Shown: positions 1 through 12,331 of the stretch, one piece after another | Numbering within the stretch: the stretch's first letter is position 1 | Layout: every line of letters starts with the position of its first letter | From: an uncultured Nioella sp. | Lineage (GTDB): Bacteria > Pseudomonadota > Alphaproteobacteria > Rhodobacterales > Rhodobacteraceae | Length of the DNA: 64,000 nt | Reading direction: 5' to 3' | Assembly (NCBI GenBank): GCA_947495575.1 | Contig: CANLZL010000001.1 | Coordinates: 372,001 to 436,000, forward strand | Program-made: the position numbers and the translations under genes | Notes under the pieces: model-generated | What the model saw: the letters and a program-made list of their open reading frames with translations, nothing else | The model's database searches: none | Told to the model about the DNA's origin: nothing

Positions 1-1
1 A

Positions 2-880
2 GCTGCACCAGAGGCCATAGGCGCGCTTTTGATGCTGCTGAGGTTTCGTGGGGAAACTGCTCCGGAAATTGCAGGATTTGTTGAGGCATTGTCGGGCCAT
101 AGCGCGGAATGGGCGGGCTTGCCTGTCGCGCTTGACTGGCCCTCTTATGCTGCCGGGCGCAGCCGTGGCGCGCCCTATTTCCTTCTGTCGGCGCTGCTGC
201 TGGCCCGCGTAGGGCTGCCGGTGATGCTGCATGGCTGGAACGCCCATTTGAGTGGCGCAAATGGGGTGGAAGACACGGCACGCCGGTTGTCTATTCCGAT
301 TGTGACGGAACCCGGCGCTGCCGCACGGGCTTTGACAGAGGCGGGGATCTTTTATGCGCCGCTGGCCGCGATCTCGCCCGCGCTGTTGGATCTGCTGAAA
401 CTGCGAGAGGTTCTGGGTTTGCGCAGCTGTATGAACACGGTCGCGCGGATGCTGAACCCCAGTGGGGCCGCGGCCTCGGTTCAGGGCGTGTTTCATCCCT
501 CTTACCGCGATTTGCAAACGGATGCTTCGGCGCTTTTGGGGCGGGTGGATCTGACCGTCATCAAGGGAGGCGGCGGCGAATTTGAGCGACATCCGGGCAA
601 ACCCATCGAGTTGTTCGGATTGCGGGACGCGCAGGGTTTGGAGGCCGTGGCCGAGCCGATCTGGACCGGTCCGTCGCGTCGTTTGCATGAACCAGATGCG
701 CCTTTGCCGGACCCCGTCGCTCTTTGGTCTGGGCAGGCGGCCGATCCGTTTGCCGAAGCGATCGTGACAGGCACAGCCGCGCTGGCGCTTTGGACGGCCA
801 GAGCCGTGGCAACACGGGCGGAATCCGAAGCGCTGGCCGAAACCCTCTGGTCTGAGCGCCACAAAGATTTAGCCGCCTGA
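2..880 (+). CDS. TrpD-like glycosyl transferase family protein (anthranilate phosphoribosyltransferase-like), 5'-truncated by window edge
   Basis: Frame stays open upstream of the listed Met (AAPEAIGALLMLLRFRGETAPEIAGFVEAL...); TrpD/YbiB-like pattern; sits directly before cysG. Confidence 0.7.
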   Translation, partial: AAPEAIGALLMLLRFRGETAPEIAGFVEALSGHSAEWAGLPVALDWPSYAAGRSRGAPYFLLSALLLARVGLPVMLHGWNAHLSGANGVEDTARRLSIPIVTEPGAAARALTEAGIFYAPLAAISPALLDLLKLREVLGLRSCMNTVARMLNPSGAAASVQGVFHPSYRDLQTDASALLGRVDLTVIKGGGGEFERHPGKPIELFGLRDAQGLEAVAEPIWTGPSRRLHEPDAPLPDPVALWSGQAADPFAEAIVTGTAALALWTARAVATRAESEALAETLWSERHKDLAA

Positions 881-891
881 AGGAGCGTGCC

Positions 892-2283
892 ATGAAAACC
901 TTTCCGATGTTCCTGAAACTGGAAAACCGCACAGTGGTCATTGCAGGTGGCGGGGAACAGGCGATGCAGAAATGCCGCCTGATGCTGAAGACACCGGCGC
1001 GGATCGTCGTGCTGGCCGAGGCGCTGGAGCCGGAATTGGCCGGTTTGGTCGAAGACGGGCGGGTGCTTTGGCACAAGGGACCTATCACTGTGTCGTCCTT
1101 TGAGCAGGTGGCGTTGGCCTTCATCGCGACGGGATGTCCCGGCACGGATGCAGCCTTGCACGCTTTGGCCGAGGTCGCGGGCGCATTGGTCAACGTGGTG
1201 GATCAACCGGATCTGTGTGACGCGATCACGCCCTCAATCGTCGACCGGTCGCCCGTGGTTGTCGCCATCGGAACCGAGGGGACGGCGCCGGTTCTGGCAC
1301 GCCAGATCAAGACCCGGCTGGAAGATATTCTTGAACCACGCCTTGGCGATCTTGCGGCCCTTGCTGGCCGCTTGCGCGGGGCGGCTGCTGCGCGGTTGCA
1401 GCCTCGCCAAAGGCGGGACCTCTGGCGCTGGGTCTTTGGTGACCAACCCCGGACATTGTTCCGGCAGGGGCAGGAGAGGGACGCAGCCAAGCTCATCAAA
1501 ACAGCAATTGAACAAGCAGAGATCCCCGCCGCCGCGCCGACGCCAGTGGCCTTGGTCGGGGCCGGGGCGGGATCGGCTGATTTGATAACCTTGCGCGGGG
1601 TTCAACGCCTGCAGGAAGCCGATATCATCTTTTACGACCGCCTGACCGATCCCGGATTGCTTGAGCTAGCCCGGCGCGACGCAGAGCGGGTCTTTGTAGG
1701 CAAAACGCCCGGTTGTGCCGACTGGCCGCAAGACCGGATCAACGCGCGACTTGTTGCGGCGGCAAAGTCGGGTCAGCGGGTGGTTCGGTTGAAATGTGGT
1801 GATCCCGGCATCTTTGCCCGTGGGGCTGAAGAAGCCGCCGTTTTGGCCGAGGCGGGCATTGCCTGCGAAATGGTGCCGGGCGTCACGGCAGCCAGCGTCG
1901 CCGCGGCCTCTGCCGGCGGGTTTCTGACAGAACGCGGAACCACAAACAGCTTGGTTCTGACAACTGCAACCAATGCGGATGGGCAATTGAATCAATCGCT
2001 TAAGGCGCATCTTTCGCCCGGAACCTCGATGGCAATCTATATGGGCGTGGGCAAGGCGGCTGAGATCGAAGAGGCCGTGCGCGCCACCCCTTGGGCAGGC
2101 GATGTGTCGGCGCGCATCACCGAATCCGCAGGCACAGCAAATGAACGCCACGTGACCTGCAAAGGGCTGGATCTGGCGGCGACAATCGCCGCACATGAGA
2201 TTTCGGCGCCTGCAATCATCCATCTCGTTTTGCCTAAAAGGCAGGCCGCTATCATGCCTCTGCCACAGACCAAAACCGGCTGA
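892..2283 (+). CDS. cysG: Siroheme synthase (precorrin-2 dehydrogenase / uroporphyrinogen-III C-methyltransferase)
   Basis: N-terminal NAD-binding MFPMFLKLENRTVVIAGGGEQA; C-terminal SUMT motifs VALVGAGAGSADLITLRGVQRLQEADIIFYDRL and GDPGIFARGAEE. Confidence 0.93.
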   Translation: MKTFPMFLKLENRTVVIAGGGEQAMQKCRLMLKTPARIVVLAEALEPELAGLVEDGRVLWHKGPITVSSFEQVALAFIATGCPGTDAALHALAEVAGALVNVVDQPDLCDAITPSIVDRSPVVVAIGTEGTAPVLARQIKTRLEDILEPRLGDLAALAGRLRGAAAARLQPRQRRDLWRWVFGDQPRTLFRQGQERDAAKLIKTAIEQAEIPAAAPTPVALVGAGAGSADLITLRGVQRLQEADIIFYDRLTDPGLLELARRDAERVFVGKTPGCADWPQDRINARLVAAAKSGQRVVRLKCGDPGIFARGAEEAAVLAEAGIACEMVPGVTAASVAAASAGGFLTERGTTNSLVLTTATNADGQLNQSLKAHLSPGTSMAIYMGVGKAAEIEEAVRATPWAGDVSARITESAGTANERHVTCKGLDLAATIAAHEISAPAIIHLVLPKRQAAIMPLPQTKTG

Positions 2284-2374
2284 AAAAATCCACCAATCAC
2301 CGCGAAACCGCTGCGACAAAGTTGATCAACCGATACCCGGTTGACCGATCAACATTGCCTCGCTATCCCAAAAG

Positions 2375-2485
2375 CACGCGGGGGAGTCCAACCTAAAGGA
2401 CTGAGAGGCGGATAGGGCGAAAGCCCGGTGACGCGACCCTTTGAACCTGACCCAGTTGATACTGGCGTAGGAAGCTAGGCGCGTC
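2375..2485 (+). promoter_or_regulatory. TPP (THI-box) riboswitch upstream of the thi operon
   Basis: Canonical THI-element strings: GGGGAGTCC ... ACTGAGAGG ... GACCCTTTGAACCTGA ... GTTGATACTGGCGTAGGAA, 130 nt before thiC. Confidence 0.95.
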
Positions 2486-2489
2486 TTGA

Positions 2490-5380
<2,891 letters not shown>

Positions 5381-5549
5381 CATCACGGCAACCGATCTGG
5401 CCGCGATGCTGGAAGAGTTGGGCTTTTTGTCACCGGCCATCGCAACCGCTGTTAACGGTCAATTCGTACCTGCGTCTACGCGGGGAAATGCGACCCTTAA
5501 CGAAGGCGACAAGGTTGAGATCCTGTCGCCCATGCAAGGGGGCTAGGCC

Positions 5550-6317
5550 ATGAATTTCTATGGTGTAGACATTGCCTCGCCCTTGCTTTTGGGCACGGCG
5601 CAATACCCATCTCCGGCCGTTTTGGCCAAGGCGATCCGTGCTTGCGGAACGGAAATGGTAACAGTGTCCCTGCGTCGCGAGGCGGCCGATGGCAGCGGCG
5701 AGGGGTTCTGGCGCATGTTGCGTGAGATTGGCGTTAGGGTTTTGCCAAATACCGCAGGTTGCCATTCAGTGCATGAGGCTGTGACAACCGCCAAGATGGC
5801 GCGGGAAATCTTTGGCACCAACTGGATCAAACTGGAAGTCATCGGCCACGCTGACACGCTGCAACCCGATGTCTTCGGGTTGGTCGAAGCGGCGGCTCTG
5901 CTGGCTGAAGATGGGTTTGATGTTTTCCCCTATATGACCGATGACCTGGTCGTCGGTGAGCGCCTGATAGAGGCCGGATGCAAAGTTCTTATGCCGTGGG
6001 GCGCACCCATCGGGTCCGGTCAAGGGCTCAGAACGCCGGATGCCCTGCGATCAATGCGGGCGCATTTTTCTGGCGTGCCGTTGGTCGTTGATGCCGGGAT
6101 CGGAAGGCCCTCTGATGCGGCACATGCCATGGAGTTGGGCATGGATGCGGTGCTTTTGAACACCGCCGTGGCCAAAGCCGGCGATCCCGTCCTGATGGCC
6201 CGGGCGATGGCGCTGGCCATTGAGGCAGGGCAGGCAGGGTGCCGGGCCATTCCAATGGAGCCGCGCGATTTGGCAGTGCCGTCTACGCCTGTACTGGGCC
6301 TGGCGGAGTTTGCATGA
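5550..6317 (+). CDS. thiG: Thiazole synthase ThiG
   Basis: [22 protein letters not shown]...[17 protein letters not shown]...[15 protein letters not shown]. Confidence 0.94.
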   Translation: MNFYGVDIASPLLLGTAQYPSPAVLAKAIRACGTEMVTVSLRREAADGSGEGFWRMLREIGVRVLPNTAGCHSVHEAVTTAKMAREIFGTNWIKLEVIGHADTLQPDVFGLVEAAALLAEDGFDVFPYMTDDLVVGERLIEAGCKVLMPWGAPIGSGQGLRTPDALRSMRAHFSGVPLVVDAGIGRPSDAAHAMELGMDAVLLNTAVAKAGDPVLMARAMALAIEAGQAGCRAIPMEPRDLAVPSTPVLGLAEFA

Positions 6318-6907
6318 TGGAAAAATTCTATCCGGTGCTGCCAGATGCCGATTGGATCGAAAGATTGGTCCCTCTGGGGATCAAACAGGTTCAGTTGCGG
6401 TTCAAATCTGAGAACCCGCAGGACATCGGTCAGCAGATCGCGCGCGCAGCCAAGGTGTGCCGTGACCATAACGTCCAACTGATCGTTAATGATCATTGGC
6501 AATTGGCGATCGAGGCGGGCTGTGACTTCATCCATCTCGGGCAGGACGATATGGCGCTTGCCGATTTCGACAGGATCCGTGCGGCTGGTTTGCGATACGG
6601 CCTATCAACCCACGACCGGAAAGAACTGGCCTGTGCCTTGGCCTTAAAGCCTGCCTATGTCGCGTTGGGGCCGGTTTATGAGACTCGACTGAAGAAAATG
6701 AAATGGCGCCCCCAAGGGCTGCAAAAACTCGCACATTGGCGAGAGCTGGCCAAGGACACACCGCTGGTGGCAATTGGCGGTTTGACCGTCGAACGCCTGC
6801 CCGGTTTGTGGAAGGCGGGCGCAGATTGCGCCGCCGTCGTCACAGACCTGGTTACGGCCCCTGACCCAGTGGCGCGAACCAAAGAATGGGTGCAGGCATG
6901 TCGATGA
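6314..6907 (+). CDS. thiE: Thiamine phosphate synthase ThiE
   Basis: [52 protein letters not shown] start overlaps thiG stop. Confidence 0.9.
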   Translation: MMEKFYPVLPDADWIERLVPLGIKQVQLRFKSENPQDIGQQIARAAKVCRDHNVQLIVNDHWQLAIEAGCDFIHLGQDDMALADFDRIRAAGLRYGLSTHDRKELACALALKPAYVALGPVYETRLKKMKWRPQGLQKLAHWRELAKDTPLVAIGGLTVERLPGLWKAGADCAAVVTDLVTAPDPVARTKEWVQACR

Positions 6908-7869
6908 AGCGCTACGCCCGCCAAATGGCCCTTGCCGAAGTGGGGCATGAGGGGCAGGCCAAAATCCAAGCCGGGCATGTTGTTGTTGTCGGCGCTGGCG
7001 GATTGGGATGTCCGGCGCTGCAATATCTGGCCGGGGCAGGCGTAGGCCACCTAACCATCGTGGATGATGATCAAGTAGAGGTGAGCAATCTTCACCGCCA
7101 GCCGCTTTACCATTCGGGGTGTTTGGGGCAGGCAAAGGCCAAAGCCGCGCGGGCACAACTGACCGCACTCAATCCCGGTCTTTCTTCTTCGGCTGTCTCA
7201 TCTGCACTGACCCCCGCAACGGTTTCAGAGATTGTTGCTGGCGCTGATGTGGTTCTGGACTCAGCAGATAGCTTTGCAGTGTCCTATATTCTGTCAGATT
7301 TTTGTCGGGGGACAGAAACCCCGCTGATCAGCGCCTCCGCATTGGCGTTTGCTGGCTATGTGGGCGGCTTTTGCGGAGGCGCGCCAAGCCTGCGCGCGGT
7401 TTTTCCCGACTTGCCAGCGCGTGCGGGCACCTGTGCCAGTCAGGGTGTTCTAGGGTCGGTCGTGGGGATGCTTGGGGCCATGCAGGCGCAAATGGCCCTG
7501 GCCTGCCTGATTGGGCTGGACCCAAGTCCATTGGGGCAAATGATTACGGTTGACCTGAAGGATTACCGGTTCGGCGGCTTCTCGTTTCATGGGGCGCATG
7601 AACCGGAAAGGTCAGTTCCGTTTTTGGCTCGGTCAGAGATTCGACCAGACGATTATGTGATCGAGTTGCGCGATACCGAGGAGGCTCCGACACCGGTTTG
7701 CGCCAGCGCCCATCGCGCAACTGCGGAACAATTGGACTGTATTGACCCGAGCCCCGGCGCGCGGGTGGTGGTTTGCTGTAAATCCGGGCTGCGAGCCTGG
7801 AACGCGGCGCAGGCGTTGCGACAAAGGGGCCTGCACAATCTGGCGCTTGTCGCATTGGATGCCGCATGA
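6898..7869 (+). CDS. thiF: ThiF/MoeB/HesA family adenylyltransferase with C-terminal rhodanese-like segment
   Basis: VVVVGAGGLGCPALQYLAGAGVGHLTIVDDDQVEVSNLHRQPLY; C-terminal VVVCCKSGLRAWNAAQALRQRG resembles a rhodanese active-site loop. Confidence 0.9.
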   Translation: MSMKRYARQMALAEVGHEGQAKIQAGHVVVVGAGGLGCPALQYLAGAGVGHLTIVDDDQVEVSNLHRQPLYHSGCLGQAKAKAARAQLTALNPGLSSSAVSSALTPATVSEIVAGADVVLDSADSFAVSYILSDFCRGTETPLISASALAFAGYVGGFCGGAPSLRAVFPDLPARAGTCASQGVLGSVVGMLGAMQAQMALACLIGLDPSPLGQMITVDLKDYRFGGFSFHGAHEPERSVPFLARSEIRPDDYVIELRDTEEAPTPVCASAHRATAEQLDCIDPSPGARVVVCCKSGLRAWNAAQALRQRGLHNLALVALDAA

Positions 7870-8615
7870 CGCACCGGGTGTTGATTATCGCAGGCAGCGA
7901 CAGCAGCGGAGGGGCAGGGGTTGTTCGCGACCTCGCCGTCGCGTCGGATTTTTCCGTTCAACCGGTTCTGGCGGTTACCGCAGTCACCGCACAAGGCCCG
8001 CAAGGGGTGTCGGACATTCATCTGGTTTCGCCCGAAACAGTTGCAGCGCAAATCCGCTGTGCGCTAGAGGCGGGCGTCGACGCGATCAAGATCGGAATGC
8101 TGGGCGGCGCGGCCAATATTGATGCTGTGCGCGCCGAAATTGGCGGCAGAGCCATTCCAACCGTTCTTGACCCGGTTTTGGCCTCATCAACCGGCAGCAA
8201 TCTGTTACCTGTGCGTGACCTGCATCACCTCAGGAAAACCCTATTCCCGCTTTGTGATCTGTTGACGCCGAATTTGCCGGAAGCCGCAAGGCTATTGGAC
8301 AGGTCCGAGGCAACATCTGCTGCAAGCATTAAATCACAGGGGCTGGCCCTGTTGGAGATGGGGCCAAAGGCTGTTTTGATGAAAGGTGGACATGGTAGTG
8401 GCGGGATGTCCACTGATATTCTTATACAAGAGTCTGGGTTTCAGTCCTTCTCCAGCCCACGGCTGGCTGTCACTGCACGCGGTACCGGGTGTAGCCTGTC
8501 AACTGCGATCGCCTGTGCAATGGCAACCGGCCAAAGTGTTCCAAGAGCCTGCGAAACCGCAAAGGCCTACGTGGCTGACTGTTTATCAGGGTTGGCGTCG
8601 GTGACGCCCAAGTAG
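7866..8615 (+). CDS. thiD: Hydroxymethylpyrimidine/phosphomethylpyrimidine kinase
   Basis: VLIIAGSDSSGGAGVVRDL..., MKGGHGSG, TARGTGCSLSTAIA. Confidence 0.93.
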   Translation: MTHRVLIIAGSDSSGGAGVVRDLAVASDFSVQPVLAVTAVTAQGPQGVSDIHLVSPETVAAQIRCALEAGVDAIKIGMLGGAANIDAVRAEIGGRAIPTVLDPVLASSTGSNLLPVRDLHHLRKTLFPLCDLLTPNLPEAARLLDRSEATSAASIKSQGLALLEMGPKAVLMKGGHGSGGMSTDILIQESGFQSFSSPRLAVTARGTGCSLSTAIACAMATGQSVPRACETAKAYVADCLSGLASVTPK

Positions 8616-8616
8616 C

Positions 8617-9273
8617 TTAAAGACCAATGGCGCGCATCTGTTGGGACATTTGAACAAACGATCCCCCAACATGTTTGCGGATAGCTGCGTCAGCGCGAGA
8701 CGGATCATGAGCACGGAACGCCTCAAGCAGTTCATCATGCTCTTCCATAATGGTTTGGAATCGGGTGGCGCTGATCCTGAGGCGTGAGGACTGGACGTTC
8801 AACGCGATCCTCAGGTTTCGCCATGTTTCTGCCGCGACCTGATTGTAATGGCGTTTACACAGGCAAGAGTGGAACGCGAGGTCCAGCCGCCTGAATTCAT
8901 CCAGATCGGTGATGGGAGTGAGCTTGATCTGGGCCTGAAGCGCCTCCATCTCTTCAATGTCTTCGGGAGCCGCATAATCGGCAAACCAACTCACGAAATA
9001 GGGTTCAAAGAGTTGAAGAACCTCAAAAATATTTTGGATCGTGGTCGCGTCGATCTGCTTGACCGTTGCCCCGCGATTGGGATGGATCTCGACATAGCCT
9101 TCGCCCTGCATCCTCCGCAAAACTTCGCGAACCGGACTGGTGCTGACGCCGAACCTTTTTGCCAGCTCTGACACTTTTAAACGGTCGCCACCCACTAGCC
9201 GCCCACCGGAAATATCGTTGAGAATTGCCTGATAGAGGGAGGCCTCTCTGTCTTTAGGATCAAGCTCGGTCAT
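8617..9273 (-). CDS. GntR-family transcriptional regulator (FadR/FCD type)
   Basis: wHTH LKVSELAKRFGVSTSPVREVLRRMQGEGYVEIHPNRGATV followed by all-helical FCD domain; start chosen at MTELDPKD. Confidence 0.9.
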   Translation of the reverse strand: MTELDPKDREASLYQAILNDISGGRLVGGDRLKVSELAKRFGVSTSPVREVLRRMQGEGYVEIHPNRGATVKQIDATTIQNIFEVLQLFEPYFVSWFADYAAPEDIEEMEALQAQIKLTPITDLDEFRRLDLAFHSCLCKRHYNQVAAETWRNLRIALNVQSSRLRISATRFQTIMEEHDELLEAFRAHDPSRADAAIRKHVGGSFVQMSQQMRAIGL

Positions 9274-9532
9274 CTTGGCTGCCTTCTTGTCGGTTGTGGC
9301 GCCCCATATTGACGTCAAAATCCCTACTGGCAAGGCCTTTGGCGACGGTCACGCCCTCAGATCATGCCCAATCCACACAAAAATGACGGTCCAAACAGGC
9401 AATGTTTTAAGGTTTTTTGCGACCAATTCGGAAGTTCTTGTGCACGAAATAAAAAAAATCGTCGACGATTTTGCAATATTTGTGTTACGAAATGGGCAGG
9501 GAGATTCGAATACGGTTCGAGGAGGGACTGAG

Positions 9533-11107
9533 TTGTCGGCCGAAAACACCAAGCTGCAGAACCAAAAAGCAGGGGCGCAGACGCGCCCAAACATTTTGCT
9601 TATCACAACCGATCAGCAGCGCGGCGACTGCATTGGCGTTGAAGGCCGGGGCGTTAAGACACCGAATATTGATGCCCTCTGTGATCGTGGGACGCGGTTT
9701 TCGACCTGCATCACGCCGCATCCAATGTGTCAGCCTGCCCGGGCCGCCATTCTCACCGGTAAGCTCCCTTACTCAAATGGCGTGCGCGACAACGGTCGCA
9801 ATCTTGCGCCGGAATATGCCGCAAATGGAATTGGCGGTATTTTTGCCGATGCGGGCTATCACACCGAGTTCATCGGCAAGGCGCACCTGTCAACTCACGA
9901 GACTTTTCATGCCACCGGATCGCCTGAATGCTACAACAGCACAGCCGATTACCCAGCCGACTGGGACGGCCCCTATATGGGGTTCGATAAGGTTGGCCTG
10001 ACACTGCGCCCGCATCACCACTGCAACTGGATCGGCCCTCCGTACACTCTGCAATATGAGAACTTTCTGAACCAAGATGGGCAGGGAGAAGCGCGTTGGC
10101 TGAAGGCGAAAGAAGCCGTTGAGCCGAAAAGCAGTCATTTTCAGGCTTGGAGTTCTGCGCTGGACCATCAATGGATGTCGACCCCCTGGATCGGAGATCA
10201 GACTGTTGAGATGATTGAAAAATCCGGTGAGTCCGATCAGCCGTTTTGCGCTTGGGTTTCTTTTCCCGATCCGCACCCACCTTTCCTGGCCTCGTCACCA
10301 TGGACGACACATCACGACAAAGATGAAATCGAGATTGCTAAAAACTACAAGTTGGATCCAGAACGTCGGGTCTGGTGGCATCAGGCATTTCTGGACCAAA
10401 AGAAAAAGAAACCCCTTCAGCGTAAACACGCAGCCGGTTTGCCGGACTGGGGTGAGTTTGGCATTCTGACAGAGGAAAATCTTCGCGACATCACGTCGAT
10501 TTATTTCGGAATGATCTCTGCAATTGACCATGAGGTCGGCCGGATTGTGGCCGCACTTGAAGCCAGCGGTCAGTTGGAAAACACCATCATCGTATTCACC
10601 TCGGATCACGGCGATTGGATGGGGGACCACGGGCTTTTGCTAAAAGGGCCGATGCTTTATGACGGTCTGCTGCGCGTTCCGATGATCATGGCCGGCCCGG
10701 GTGTGCCTGAGGGTCATGTCGTTTCTGATCCCGTATCCACATTGGATCTGCGGTCGACATTTGCAGACATGGCGGACATCGCGGCAGAAGATGACGACGG
10801 AAACTCACTCGTTGGTGTGCTGAATGGCGACGAAAGCCGCGAATATGCTCTCAACGAATGGGAAGTGGACGCCAAACGCTCTGGCATTGATTTGGACCTG
10901 CGCACTATCCGAACCAAGCGGTATCGCATGTCCGTCGATCTGATCACGGGCGCAGGCGAACTTTACGACATGAACGAAGATCCGGAAGAAATGCAGGACC
11001 TCTGGGGGGATCCTGCCCATAAAGCGGCGCAAGCCATGTTGATGGAACTCATCCAAGCGCGCCCTGAACCCGCAATTCCTGCCGCGCCGCGCGTCGGCTG
11101 GCACTGA
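9533..11107 (+). CDS. Sulfatase (arylsulfatase-type, formylglycine-dependent)
   Basis: PNILLITTDQQRGDC metal site; CQPAR (CxPxR) at nt 9728-9742; TSDHGDWMGDHGLLLKGPMLYDGLLRVP; TTG start at 9533 after GAGGAGG RBS; no obvious signal peptide. Confidence 0.9.
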   Translation: MSAENTKLQNQKAGAQTRPNILLITTDQQRGDCIGVEGRGVKTPNIDALCDRGTRFSTCITPHPMCQPARAAILTGKLPYSNGVRDNGRNLAPEYAANGIGGIFADAGYHTEFIGKAHLSTHETFHATGSPECYNSTADYPADWDGPYMGFDKVGLTLRPHHHCNWIGPPYTLQYENFLNQDGQGEARWLKAKEAVEPKSSHFQAWSSALDHQWMSTPWIGDQTVEMIEKSGESDQPFCAWVSFPDPHPPFLASSPWTTHHDKDEIEIAKNYKLDPERRVWWHQAFLDQKKKKPLQRKHAAGLPDWGEFGILTEENLRDITSIYFGMISAIDHEVGRIVAALEASGQLENTIIVFTSDHGDWMGDHGLLLKGPMLYDGLLRVPMIMAGPGVPEGHVVSDPVSTLDLRSTFADMADIAAEDDDGNSLVGVLNGDESREYALNEWEVDAKRSGIDLDLRTIRTKRYRMSVDLITGAGELYDMNEDPEEMQDLWGDPAHKAAQAMLMELIQARPEPAIPAAPRVGWH

Positions 11108-11116
11108 GGTATAAAA

Positions 11117-12286
11117 ATGTCAAAAACAACCATCGCCTCAATCGAAACCATTCTTGCCAGAGTAGGGCAGAGAAACCAGCTTCTTATCAAGGTGGTGACA
11201 GAGGCCGGGATCGTCGGATGGGGTGAAAGCGGCTTGTCAGCGCGTGAAGATGCCGTGGCCGCAACGGTCAATCATTTCTCAGATTTCCTGGTTGGACAGG
11301 ATGCCCGTCAGATCGGTCGGATTTGGCAGGAAAGCTATCGCAGTCAGTATTTTGAGGGCGGGCGTGTCCTGACCGCAGCCATGTCTGCAATTGATATTGC
11401 GCTGCATGACATCGTTGGCAAATGGCTCGACGTTCCGGTGTACCAGCTTTTGGGCGGTAAGCAGCGCGATGTCATCCCGACATTCGCCAGCTGTTCCGGG
11501 CGGACCCATGAAGAGCTGCTGGAAAAGGTTCAACGCCTTGTCGACGGTGGATGGGATTGTGTTCGGACGTACCCGGGCACTTTCGACGGGTTGCAGGACG
11601 ATGTTATCTACGACCCGCGGGCCAGTCTCCATCCTACTGCCGAAGAACTGATCGCGATCCGTGAAAAATTTGGACAGTCTCTTTCCCTGGGGATAGATCT
11701 GCACCATCGCCTGTCCGTGGCCGAAGCCGCCAGCTTTTGCAACATGATGCCATCTGGCACGCTCGATTTCATCGAGGAACCGATCCGCGCCGAAACCCCC
11801 GAAGCATATGGCGTGTTGCGTGGGATGACCAATATCCCTTTCGCCGTGGGCGAAGAATTCAGCTCGAAATGGGAGGCCGCGCGCTATCTTGAGGCCGGCC
11901 ACACCCAGTTCATGCGCCTCGATATCTGCAATATCGGCGGCTTCACCGAAGCGATGAAAGTGGCGGGCTGGAGCGAGCGTCACTATGTCGACCTGATGCC
12001 GCATAATCCGCTCGGCCCGATTTGTACCGCCGCAACGGTGCATATGTCAGCGGCAGTTCCGAATTTCAGCTGGTTGGAGACGCGTCAAAGCTGTGTTGAA
12101 AATCTCGGGTTCCACGACCCGGCGCTCTTTCCACAGCAAGTCGAAATGAAGGGGGCGGTTTATGTCGTTCCAGACACCCCTGGCCTCGGCGTTGAAGTCG
12201 ATGAAGAGGCCATCAAAAAACAAACCGCAACTCATGTTGAGCCGCCACATCTGCAGCGGCCTGACGGTTCTGTCACCAATTGGTGA
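11117..12286 (+). CDS. Mandelate racemase/muconate lactonizing enzyme family protein, galactonate/mannonate-dehydratase-like subgroup
   Basis: SAIDIALHDIVGKWLDVPVYQLLGG; GIDLHHRLSV (DxH as in DgoD), DFIEEPI, VGEEFSSKWE, DICNIGGFTEAMKVAGW, LMPHNPLGPICTAA. Confidence 0.85.
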   Translation: MSKTTIASIETILARVGQRNQLLIKVVTEAGIVGWGESGLSAREDAVAATVNHFSDFLVGQDARQIGRIWQESYRSQYFEGGRVLTAAMSAIDIALHDIVGKWLDVPVYQLLGGKQRDVIPTFASCSGRTHEELLEKVQRLVDGGWDCVRTYPGTFDGLQDDVIYDPRASLHPTAEELIAIREKFGQSLSLGIDLHHRLSVAEAASFCNMMPSGTLDFIEEPIRAETPEAYGVLRGMTNIPFAVGEEFSSKWEAARYLEAGHTQFMRLDICNIGGFTEAMKVAGWSERHYVDLMPHNPLGPICTAATVHMSAAVPNFSWLETRQSCVENLGFHDPALFPQQVEMKGAVYVVPDTPGLGVEVDEEAIKKQTATHVEPPHLQRPDGSVTNW

Positions 12287-12331
12287 CATCACGAAGTGAG
12301 ACAAAGTTTCACGCAGAGGAGGAAACGGAAA

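Noticed and set aside
9533-11107. Sulfatase as supplier of substrate to SoeABC
   Set aside because: Sulfatases release sulfate, not sulfite; proximity to the sulfonate module does not make it part of that pathway
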